DNA of 64,000 nt from Morganella sibonii (GTDB lineage: Bacteria > Pseudomonadota > Gammaproteobacteria > Enterobacterales > Enterobacteriaceae), in NCBI RefSeq assembly GCF_040560245.1, contig NZ_JAKMWP010000001.1; one strand, 5' to 3'. Below are positions 1 to 7,299 of this stretch, piece by piece. The notes under the pieces are model-generated. The model was not told where the DNA came from, made no database searches, and saw only the letters and a program-made list of their open reading frames with translations. A program made the position numbers and the translations under genes. Within the stretch, counting starts at the first letter, position 1, and each line of letters opens with the position of its first letter.

Positions 1-270
1 AAGTGTGCGGAAAACGCCCCACAGCCCAAGGGCGCGCTGCCCCCAGCGTACGAGCTTTTTCGGGTGGCGGACAGATAAAACAGAAATCAGGCTGACGCCG
101 GCAACAACCAGCGGGCGCAGCTGTGATAATGTCTGCCATGTGCGATCGAACGATTCGGTTTTTTTCAGCCACTGATCAGCGGCCTGTGATAAATCGCTGC
201 GTTGGGCAGCGATGGTGTCAATCAGCGCCTGTTTGTTGCGGGCGCGCTCAGCACGGCGGTGTTTATTCAT
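1..270 (-). CDS. yqjK: YqjK-like protein, 3' end outside window
   Basis: The frame is open from an ATG at 268-270 to the window edge (90 codons seen). The visible product starts MNKHRRAERARNKQ, is basic and Arg-rich, and has a short hydrophobic stretch around residues 53-65, as in the small YqjK proteins that follow yqjE in enterobacteria. Its start overlaps the yqjE stop codon by 8 nt, which suggests translational coupling within a yqjDEK operon. Function is unknown. The assignment rests mainly on gene order and general character. Confidence 0.7.
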   Translation of the reverse strand, partial: MNKHRRAERARNKQALIDTIAAQRSDLSQAADQWLKKTESFDRTWQTLSQLRPLVVAGVSLISVLSVRHPKKLVRWGQRALGLWGVFRTL

Positions 271-676
271 GATCCTGTTCCTGCTTTTTTCTTTCCAGCA
301 GCTGCCTGTCGATAGCCAGCTGTTCGCGGGTCGCCCCGAGCAGAGATGAACGGCGGGCTTTACGGACGGCCCACAGCGCAAAAATCAGCGCTCCGCCGAG
401 CAGAACAGAGGTCATGATAATCATCGCAGTCAGACGGTACACAGGATCAACCGCCCACATGACCAGAATCATCAGGCTCATCAGCCCGAACGCGGTCAGC
501 AGAAGGGCCGTACCGGCCAGCAAAATCAATTGGATCAGAGTAGACTTCTCTTCTTCCAGCTCGGTGGCAACGAGCCTGAGCCGGGTTTCAGCCATACTGA
601 TCACAATGGCGGCGATACGTGTCAGTGTATCGAGGAGCCCTTTACCGGGCCCCTGCGGACGCTCCTGATCTGCCAT
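263..676 (-). CDS. yqjE: YqjE-like inner-membrane protein (holin superfamily III type)
   Basis: A 137-residue protein with an amphipathic N-terminus, two adjacent hydrophobic segments (roughly residues 48-75 and 82-104) and a basic, charged C-terminal tail (RKARR, RKKQEQ). This is the architecture of YqjE (Phage_holin_3_6). It lies 3 nt downstream of yqjD and overlaps yqjK, so the three are probably one transcript. The family is membrane-associated with no established biochemical role; the holin label is structural only. Confidence 0.8.
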   Translation of the reverse strand: MADQERPQGPGKGLLDTLTRIAAIVISMAETRLRLVATELEEEKSTLIQLILLAGTALLLTAFGLMSLMILVMWAVDPVYRLTAMIIMTSVLLGGALIFALWAVRKARRSSLLGATREQLAIDRQLLERKKQEQDHE

Positions 677-679
677 AAC

Positions 680-982
680 TCAGCGGCGGGCCAGTAAAAC
701 GCCTAACACCACACCGACAGCCGCACCGATACCGATACCGGTCCACGGATTTTCCCGTACATAATTATCGGCTTTTCCGGCGATTTCTTTTGTCTGCTGC
801 ACAACCTGCTCTTTACCTTCCGCCAGGCGGGAACGGGAGTTTTCCAGCGCGGCCTGTGCTTTTTTCTTCAGCGAATCCACTTCTTCTTTGGATTTACTTT
901 CTGCTGTGTTCAGCACAGATTCCAGGGTGTCAGCTAATGATTTCAGTTCTGCACGTAAATCTTCATTTGTATGATGTGACAT
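680..982 (-). CDS. yqjD: YqjD/ElaB-family (DUF883) tail-anchored ribosome-binding protein
   Basis: A 100-residue protein with a long charged helical region (residues 5-75, many Lys/Glu) and a C-terminal transmembrane helix rich in Gly/Val/Ala that ends LLARR. This matches the YqjD/ElaB/YgaM family, whose members anchor 70S or 100S ribosomes to the inner membrane in stationary phase in E. coli. The ATG at 980-982 is preceded by AGGAG. It is the first gene of the yqjDEK cluster. Role here is inferred from the family. Confidence 0.85.
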   Translation of the reverse strand: MSHHTNEDLRAELKSLADTLESVLNTAESKSKEEVDSLKKKAQAALENSRSRLAEGKEQVVQQTKEIAGKADNYVRENPWTGIGIGAAVGVVLGVLLARR

Positions 983-1198
983 AGGAACTCCTCGTGGTGG
1001 TTATACCGTAACAAGTTAAAGTAACTGCTTTTTACCGGTGATTAAAGGTAAATTATAGTTTATTTTCCGGTATCTTTCTGCACATTACGGGTGCTGGTGG
1101 CGGAATTCAGAGGAAATGACGCTGAAACGGCGGGCAGGAAGAGAAAGTATCCCGGCCGGCTGCTGTAATTGCACCGGCCGGAAAAATAGTCTGATAAG

Positions 1199-1879
1199 TT
1201 ATTGTGCGTGAGTATCGTCAGCCGGTTTTGTCCGCTTGCGTTTCCACACCACCCACAGGCTGGCGATCAGACCGCAGACCAGCAAAACGACCGGGATAAG
1301 CATCAGAATATTCATCAGATGATGCTCATATTTGCGGAAAATCGGGCTGATGCCGAGGCAGTAACCAAGAGAGGTTAAAATACCGACCCACAGGAAGCCG
1401 CTCAGCCAGTTGAAAAACTGAAAACGGCGGGAATTCAGACCGGCTATCCCTGCCAGCATCGGCAGCAGAGTGCGGACAAAGGCCAGAAAACGACCGACTA
1501 ACAGTGCCGCAAGGCCGTGGCGGTGAAATAAACTGTGCGCCCGCTGATGATAATGTGGCGGCAGATGAGACAGCCAGCCTTTTACAACTTTGGTATTACT
1601 GAGCCAGCGCCCCTGAAGATATCCCACCCAGCAGCCGAGACTGGCACCGGCGGTGAGAACAATCAGGGTTGTCGGGAAATCCAGTGTATCTTTGGCAATC
1701 AGAACCCCGACAAGAATCAGGAGACTGTCACCGGGTAAAAACGCAGCAGGAAGCAGGCCGTTTTCCAGGAAGAGAATGGCAAACAGCATAATGTAAATCG
1801 CCCACAGCAGGGACGGGTTTGACAGGGTTTCATAGTCCTGGTGCCAGAGGGCAAAAAAGAGTTGCTGCATTGTTTCCAT
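1199..1879 (-). CDS. yqjA: DedA-family inner-membrane protein YqjA
   Basis: A 226-residue polytopic membrane protein. It carries DedA landmarks: FLENGLLPAAFLPGDSLL near residues 36-55, GRFLAFVRTLLPMLAG in the middle, and the downstream FNWLSGFLWV. The DedA family supports membrane homeostasis and proton-dependent alkaline or drug tolerance, and YqjA is one of its E. coli paralogues. ATG 1877-1879 is preferred over the upstream TTG because GGGA lies at a normal distance. It is separate from yqjD by a 216-nt gap; yqjB and yqjC, which intervene in E. coli, are absent. Confidence 0.88.
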   Translation of the reverse strand: METMQQLFFALWHQDYETLSNPSLLWAIYIMLFAILFLENGLLPAAFLPGDSLLILVGVLIAKDTLDFPTTLIVLTAGASLGCWVGYLQGRWLSNTKVVKGWLSHLPPHYHQRAHSLFHRHGLAALLVGRFLAFVRTLLPMLAGIAGLNSRRFQFFNWLSGFLWVGILTSLGYCLGISPIFRKYEHHLMNILMLIPVVLLVCGLIASLWVVWKRKRTKPADDTHAQ

Positions 1880-2142
1880 CAATTATTCCCGGATCTGAAG
1901 TAAGCTTATTTCATGTTATGGGGCATTTTTGCGGATATAGCCGGAACCCCTGATATATACATCGGTAAATCCGGCCACTTTAGCAAATTAGAGGTAGCGG
2001 AGACAGTGAATTTTTTCCGGTTCCCTGAAACAATATTAAGATTAAATTCAGTCTTTTGCAGATTATATTTTACGGAAAATCAATAAGTTCTGTAATGAAA
2101 TGTCAATTGCCGGTCAAACCTGCTGTAAATGAACGACTTTTC

Positions 2143-3093
2143 TTAAATAATATGATGTTGAACATCTGTTTTATTTTCTGTTTGCGGAAGTTGCAGGCGT
2201 TCACTGACACGTTGTGCCACATCATCCAGTAACTGATAACGGCGGCGGTATTCGGCGCGTTTTTTACTGGCTATTTCATCAACAGGTTTACGCGGCAGAG
2301 TCAGCGGTAATATATATTCCTGCTGCGGATTGGCGGTGCCGCCGACAGATTCCCAGAACGCATTATAATCGGCCACCCATTGTGTCAGTTTTTTATGGCG
2401 GTAGCGGCGGCTGCGGTAAATATGTGTCTCGTTGCTGGAAGCAATAATTTGCTGACACTGAAACAGTGACGCGATAAGACAAATGACTTCCGTCAGAATA
2501 CGTTTGGGGAATACGCCGTGGCAGTTTTTGGTGGCCGCGCGGATAGCACCGTGAGCCTGCTCACTGACACCGCCCTGGAGTGCGCCGATAAACAGCGTCC
2601 GCTTTTCATCCAGATTCAGCAGGGTAAATGCACTGCGGGCCAGGATCTCACCGGCGTCATCCCGCATCTCCAGCGTCAGTTCACCCTCTTTGTTAAAAGC
2701 ATCCTGCACATCCAGCCAGAGGTGGCAAAGACCCTCTTTTCCTTCAACCGGGCAGAGATAAAAACGCTCATTACTGTAGATTTGGCTGAATATTTCCGGC
2801 GGCAGAACGGCTTTGGTGATCCGGTAGTGGTCACAAATCGCTGCGGATTTGTTTTTCCGGTGAAAATTAATACTCAGATACGGACGCTGTAATTTGGTCG
2901 GCAGCAGCGGCTGCTTTTTCAGAATCGCGTCACAGCAGGCAGTATCTGTCAGGCCGGACAGGTATTTCACGGTGGACAGCGGCATAAACAGACTGCGTGC
3001 CGCGAATTTAAAGCGGTTACGGGCGGAATCCCAGTGCATACCGGGACAACATTCTTTGGTGAGTAGTTGTTTAAATAATTGGAGGCCGGACAT
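2143..3093 (-). CDS. VirK/YbjX family (DUF535) protein
   Basis: A soluble protein of about 316 residues that I place in the VirK/YbjX (DUF535) family. Support comes from its N-terminal MSGLQLFKQL and CCPGMHWDSARNRFKF segments, a central LSINFHRKNKSAAICDHY region and a C-terminal ETHIYRSRRYRHKKL block. Family members are linked to envelope stress, antimicrobial-peptide resistance and virulence in Shigella and Salmonella, with no known enzymatic activity. ATG at 3091-3093 is chosen because homologues start at MSGL and AAAGG precedes it; a longer start at 3144 is open. It stands alone. Confidence 0.75.
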   Translation of the reverse strand: MSGLQLFKQLLTKECCPGMHWDSARNRFKFAARSLFMPLSTVKYLSGLTDTACCDAILKKQPLLPTKLQRPYLSINFHRKNKSAAICDHYRITKAVLPPEIFSQIYSNERFYLCPVEGKEGLCHLWLDVQDAFNKEGELTLEMRDDAGEILARSAFTLLNLDEKRTLFIGALQGGVSEQAHGAIRAATKNCHGVFPKRILTEVICLIASLFQCQQIIASSNETHIYRSRRYRHKKLTQWVADYNAFWESVGGTANPQQEYILPLTLPRKPVDEIASKKRAEYRRRYQLLDDVAQRVSERLQLPQTENKTDVQHHII

Positions 3094-3844
3094 AGTGGTG
3101 CCTTTGATGAATGAAATTATTACACATTGAAACAATCCACTCATTTTAACGGCAGAATAAAGATAAAAATTAAAGAAAGCTTATCACCTGACCGCGGGCT
3201 TAGCTAAATATAAGGATTTCAGGGCGAAAACCAGCAGTCACAAAATCACAACAACAGGAGAAATAATAACCGGTTAATTATATAAAAATAATATTAACAT
3301 TTAAAATCAATCTGTTATCAATGTATTTCATACCGCTGACTGAAAATCGTTCGTCAGCATTCATTAGTTATATTCAGGGTGTTTTTATTATCCGGCAGTA
3401 TTTTATTTGGCGGGAGAAGTGAACAACTACGGAAAACGGAAAAAACAGCAAAATAACCGTGATTTTTCAGCAGACGAAAAATAACAGCAGAAGATGGTTA
3501 AGTAATAAAATTAAACAATAAGTCATTGGTCATTGTCTTGGTGTTGTTAATAAATTGTATTTTGCATTATTTATTGGAATAAAAAACTGGGTATTTGCTT
3601 GTTGTGTAAATTTAAAATCTGGTTTTTATTTGTTTTGTAGTGTAAAAATTTGTGATCGTGGCGTCATTTTTCAAAAAAATTAAGTGATTCAAAAAGGATG
3701 GTTATTCTTATAATCAATTGATTTTATTTGTTTTATTCTGTATTTGTTACTGTGATTTATAGTTAGGCAATCATTTAAATGGCAATGATTTTAGCGCAAA
3801 ATAATGACATTACCTCAGTGTAATTTACTATTTTGGAGCTCATT
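3094..3844. other. AT-rich intergenic region upstream of the decarboxylase
   Basis: About 750 bp with no credible ORF and long A/T runs. It should carry the promoter of the VirK-family gene (leftward) and of the decarboxylase (rightward). A TGTGA half-site followed by an imperfect partner near 3650-3667 could be a degenerate CRP site, but I would not rely on it. No terminator or RNA was recognised. Confidence 0.5.
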
Positions 3845-5554
3845 GTGAATCAGTCAGAACTTATCACGCTCGCGTCCGCGAATGCGTTAAATAAAGATTT
3901 CGACGTTAAATACCAAAACGTCATCAGTGATTTCTTCAGCCGGGACCCCGGTAAATGGCCGATTTTTAATCACCCGCAAATTCAGGCGATTACTCAGTTT
4001 CGTCAGACTACCGAAGCCGATATGCAGCAGATAAACCGCTACCCGCAGGGTAAGGATCTTTTTGCTCAGCTGGCCGGTGAATCTCATGTGCGTCAGAACG
4101 TGATCCGTCCGGGGGAAGGGCAGGATAATTTACTGGTGTTTGCTTCCGCGCTGTGTAAAAACTGGGAAAACCCGCTGGCGGTGGAAAACGTTATCGCCAT
4201 GCCGTCAGATCCGGCGGTTTATGGTTCGATGCTGGGATTACTGGGTAACCCGAATATGGTGTACTGCGAGTACTCCGGCGTGGCGGATAACATGGAAAAA
4301 ACCGTTATCCGGAAAGTCGCCAATCTGATTGGTTATGATGCGGACAAAGCCTCAGGTCTGTTTACCCAGGGCGGGACAATGTGCAACCTGTACGGCTATC
4401 TGTTCGGGATACGAAAATCACTGAAGCAGTCAAAACACCTTGGTATGTCCGTTGATCAGGATTTCCGGATCATCAACTCGCAGGGCGGTCACTACTCCAA
4501 CATGACTAACCTGTCTCTGTTAGGGGTGGATATTACCAATAAAACAATCCGTATCCGTGTTGCATCGGATAATACTATTGATCTTGCGGATCTGGAGCAG
4601 CAAATCCGCGCCTGCTATACCGTTCACTGTAAGATTCCGGTGATCCTGCTGACTGCAGGGACAACAGATACCTTTGGTGTGGATGAAATCAAACAGGTTT
4701 ATGATCTGCGCAACCGTCTGTGCGAAGAATTTGAAATCACTGAAAAACCGCATATTCATGTGGATGCGGCGGTTGGCTGGCCGATTATTTTCTTTATTGA
4801 TTATGATTTTGCCGCTAACCCGCTGGCGATTAACGATGCCACCCTGGCCGGTCTGCGCCATAATGTGGCTAAATTCAAACAGCTGAAATATGCGGATTCC
4901 ATTACTATCGATTTCCACAAATGGGGTTATGTACCGTATACCTCCAGTCTTGTGATGGTGCGTGACGGCGATGATTTCAAAGCACTGGAAAATGACCCTG
5001 AAAACTTTACCTATTTTGAGCATGCGCTGGAAGGGCAGACTCACCTGCAATCCACTATTGAATGCAGCCGCAGCGGTGTCGGTGTATTCGGTGCGTATGC
5101 AGGGTTACATTATCTGGGAATTGAAGGCTATCAGACCATCATTGCGCACTGTCTGCAAAATGCGAACTACATGCGTAACCAGCTGTTGTCCATGGGAAAT
5201 GCCTGTGTGATGGCGCCGGAAAATCAGGGGCCGAGTGTCGGTTTCCGTCTCTATTCACCGAAACTGGTGAATGATCCGCAGGCCATGTTTGAGCATGAGC
5301 TGACCTGTGCCGGGGATAAAACAGCCTATGACATGATGGTGCGTAACAGCCGCTGGCACCGCGAATTATTCCTGAAACGCGGCAAAGCGGGTCTGTTTAC
5401 CAACTGGGTGGACTCTATCGCCTGCTCGGCCTATGCAGAACATAACCGGTTTGCCTATATCCCCGGGGAAAAGGCGGTCTTTATGAACCCGGTTACGCAG
5501 CGTCACCACATCGATGCATTTGCAAAAATGCTTAAAACCATGAGTGCAGAATAA
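3845..5554 (+). CDS. PLP-dependent group II amino-acid decarboxylase
   Basis: A 569-residue enzyme of the fold I group II decarboxylase family (glutamate/tyrosine/aromatic decarboxylases). HVDAAVGW contains the Asp that pairs with the pyridine nitrogen (D307), and ITIDFHKWGY contains the Schiff-base lysine (K359). The C-terminal part is of the tyrosine-decarboxylase type. GTG at 3845 is preferred because GGAG lies 7 nt upstream; an upstream TTG adds four residues. It would release CO2 from an amino acid to give an amine. Substrate cannot be read directly. The next gene is an NSS symporter behind a leucine-codon leader, and branched-chain amine production is known for Proteus/Morganella-type bacteria, so leucine/valine or phenylalanine/tyrosine are candidates. 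It is not the short pyridoxal HdcA histidine decarboxylase. Confidence 0.85.
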   Translation: MNQSELITLASANALNKDFDVKYQNVISDFFSRDPGKWPIFNHPQIQAITQFRQTTEADMQQINRYPQGKDLFAQLAGESHVRQNVIRPGEGQDNLLVFASALCKNWENPLAVENVIAMPSDPAVYGSMLGLLGNPNMVYCEYSGVADNMEKTVIRKVANLIGYDADKASGLFTQGGTMCNLYGYLFGIRKSLKQSKHLGMSVDQDFRIINSQGGHYSNMTNLSLLGVDITNKTIRIRVASDNTIDLADLEQQIRACYTVHCKIPVILLTAGTTDTFGVDEIKQVYDLRNRLCEEFEITEKPHIHVDAAVGWPIIFFIDYDFAANPLAINDATLAGLRHNVAKFKQLKYADSITIDFHKWGYVPYTSSLVMVRDGDDFKALENDPENFTYFEHALEGQTHLQSTIECSRSGVGVFGAYAGLHYLGIEGYQTIIAHCLQNANYMRNQLLSMGNACVMAPENQGPSVGFRLYSPKLVNDPQAMFEHELTCAGDKTAYDMMVRNSRWHRELFLKRGKAGLFTNWVDSIACSAYAEHNRFAYIPGEKAVFMNPVTQRHHIDAFAKMLKTMSAE

Positions 5555-5673
5555 AAAAGGATGTTTTTTTCTTTTCTGTTTGTGGTATAAGAGAAAAAGA
5601 GCGTCACGGCAGTGTCTTGTACCGGCACTGTCTGTGAGGCAAAAATTAACGATTTTCAGAGAAGAGTAAACCG

Positions 5674-5724
5674 ATGAACTGCATGATGAACCGTCAGCTA
5701 AGCCTAAACCTACTACTCAGTTAG
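5674..5724 (+). CDS. Leucine-rich leader peptide
   Basis: A 16-codon ORF, MNCMMNRQLSLNLLLS, with a purine-rich AGAGAAGAG upstream. Codons 9, 11, 13 and 14 are the rare CTA leucine codon and codon 15 is CTC, so five of eight consecutive sense codons are Leu. The stop codon overlaps the first of two identical GGTGGCTT segments that compete for one AAGCCACC. The arrangement resembles the leu/ilv-type leader peptides, where ribosome stalling at scarce Leu-tRNA prevents termination. It lies between the decarboxylase and the transporter. Translation is inferred, not shown. Confidence 0.65.
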   Translation: MNCMMNRQLSLNLLLS

Positions 5725-5780
5725 GTGGCTTCGTTTATCTGTTTTTCTTCATAAGCCACCAGTAAGGTGGCTTTTTTGTG
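5724..5780 (+). promoter_or_regulatory. Transcription attenuator (antiterminator/terminator switch)
   Basis: GGTGGCTT at 5724-5731 and again at 5766-5773 are identical, and both are perfect complements of AAGCCACC at 5753-5760. Pairing of the second copy makes an 8-bp hairpin followed by T's (intrinsic terminator). Pairing of the first copy is the antiterminator. The first copy overlaps the leader stop codon, so a ribosome finishing the leader would mask it and favour termination, while a ribosome stalled on early CTA codons would expose it. Confidence 0.65.
5753..5777 (+). terminator. Intrinsic terminator of the attenuator
   Basis: Perfect 8-bp stem AAGCCACC/GGTGGCTT with a 5-nt loop and a following T run. 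It sits 150 nt before the transporter start, not just after a gene end, which fits regulated read-through. Confidence 0.75.
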
Positions 5781-5826
5781 TGTATAAACCTGCTGGTGGA
5801 ACTGTTTTATTTTCGGGAGAGTTCCT

Positions 5827-5934
5827 ATGATGTCAGGTTTTACCGCAAGGATTAATATCAGCGTAATTTCACGATCGGTCTGCTGTTCTGCCGCCGCTTC
5901 TGTCTCTCAGATGACACCGCAGGAGGCCGTATGA
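5827..5934 (+). CDS. Possible 35-residue coupled ORF before the transporter
   Basis: A short ORF starting MMSGFTARINIS, preceded by GGGAGA at a workable distance and ending in TGA that overlaps the transporter ATG (ATGA). The transporter ribosome-binding site AGGAGG lies inside it. The overlap suggests translational coupling, so this may be a second regulatory ORF rather than a functional peptide. No family recognised. Confidence 0.4.
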   Translation: MMSGFTARINISVISRSVCCSAAASVSQMTPQEAV

Positions 5935-7247
5935 GTCAGCAATGGACATCCCGCTTTGGTCATATCCTGGCAGCAGCCGGATCGGCTATCGGTATCGGCG
6001 CTATCTGGAAATTTTCGTATGTTGCCGCCAATAACGGCGGTGGTGCCTTCCTGGTGGTTTTCCTCTTATTCAGCTTTATTATCGGTCTCGCGGTATTACT
6101 GGCTGAAAATATCCTCGGCAGCAGCACCCGTTCCGAAGCCGTCAGTGCCTTCAAAAAAATGATGGGACGTCACTGGGCGTGGATCGGGGTGATCGGCGTG
6201 TTCAGTTCCTGGTGTATTTACAGTTTCTACAGCGTGGTCGGCGGCTGGACTATCGGTTATACGGTGATGGCCGCCGCCGGTGAGCTGAATATTACCGACA
6301 GCAGCCAGCTGACCGGTATTTTCACCCGCTTTATCAGTAACCCGTGGTGGCCGGTGATTGCTCATCTGGTGTTTGCCGGGATAACCTGTTTTGTGGTTCT
6401 GGCCGGGGTTCAGCGCGGGCTGGAAAAATCCGTGAAAGTAATGATGCCGTTACTGTTTATTATTATGATCGTGCTGATTATCGTCGGGATAAGTTTGCCG
6501 GGATCATCAGCGGGACTGAAAATGTTCCTGTATCCGGATTTCAGTAAACTGACCGGCAAAGGCGTGCTGGATGCGCTGGGTCTGGCGTTCTTCTCCCTCT
6601 CTATCGGGCTGGGTATCCACATTACGTACAGTGCGTATTTAACCGATAACAAAAGTATTGCCAATTCCAGCATGTGGGTGGTGATCCTCTCCTGTATGGT
6701 GTGTGTGCTGGCCGGTCTGATGATTTTCCCGGCATTATCGGCAGCGGGTCTGGAAGCGAATGCGGGTCCGGGTCTGACCTTTATGACCATGCCGGTGTAC
6801 TTCGCCCATTTGCCGGGCGGCGCGGTGCTGGCAGTGACGTTCTTTGTGCTGTTGCTGATGGCGGCTCTGACATCCGCTATCTCCCTGCTGGAGCATATTG
6901 TGGCTTATGTTCAGATGCGTTTTCAGTGGACACGCCGCAGGGCGGGTCTGGTGGTGACCGCATCAATTATGCTGATGGGTATTCCGGTATCCTTATCTTT
7001 CGGGCCGTTAAGTGATGTGACGTTCGGCGGCAAAACGATTTTTGATATCCTCGATTACCTGACATCCAATATCCTGATGCCGTTGTTCGGTATTGCGGTC
7101 TGCCTGATTTTCGGCTGGTCACGCAAAGCGAACGCCCTGATTCCGGAAAACATCACCGGACTGAAGCGTCAGAGTTTATTGCTGGTCTGGCGTTATGTGG
7201 GACCTGTCTGTATCGGTGTGATTCTGGTACACGGACTGATCAGTTAA
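5931..7247 (+). CDS. NSS-family sodium-dependent amino-acid transporter
   Basis: A 438-residue polytopic protein of the neurotransmitter:sodium symporter (LeuT-fold) family. The N-terminal signature reads GSAIGIGAIWKFSY followed by NNGGGAFL, and AFFSLSIGLG marks the TM6 region. It probably imports the decarboxylase substrate or a related amino acid. The motif position that is Asn in LeuT (N27, a Na1 ligand) is Ala here and the gate Arg (R30) is Lys; I recall the same changes in the YhdH/YocR-like bacterial branch, so they may be ordinary for it. AGGAGG precedes the ATG. Expression is probably set by the upstream attenuator. Confidence 0.88.
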   Translation: MSQQWTSRFGHILAAAGSAIGIGAIWKFSYVAANNGGGAFLVVFLLFSFIIGLAVLLAENILGSSTRSEAVSAFKKMMGRHWAWIGVIGVFSSWCIYSFYSVVGGWTIGYTVMAAAGELNITDSSQLTGIFTRFISNPWWPVIAHLVFAGITCFVVLAGVQRGLEKSVKVMMPLLFIIMIVLIIVGISLPGSSAGLKMFLYPDFSKLTGKGVLDALGLAFFSLSIGLGIHITYSAYLTDNKSIANSSMWVVILSCMVCVLAGLMIFPALSAAGLEANAGPGLTFMTMPVYFAHLPGGAVLAVTFFVLLLMAALTSAISLLEHIVAYVQMRFQWTRRRAGLVVTASIMLMGIPVSLSFGPLSDVTFGGKTIFDILDYLTSNILMPLFGIAVCLIFGWSRKANALIPENITGLKRQSLLLVWRYVGPVCIGVILVHGLIS

Positions 7248-7258
7248 TAACAGATAAA

Positions 7259-7286
7259 AAAACGGCCTGCATATGCAGGCCGTTTT
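7259..7286. terminator. Bidirectional terminator
   Basis: A 28-nt perfect palindrome with GC-rich core GGCCTGCATATGCAGGCC flanked by A4/T4. It separates the convergent transporter and autotransporter genes and can serve both. Confidence 0.85.
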
Positions 7287-7299
7287 GCTTTCCGTCTTA

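Noticed and set aside
3600..3680. TyrR-like boxes or a CRP site upstream of the decarboxylase
   Set aside because: GTGTAAA half-sites occur but the second halves do not match TGTAAA-N6-TTTACA, and the TGTGA element has a poor partner.
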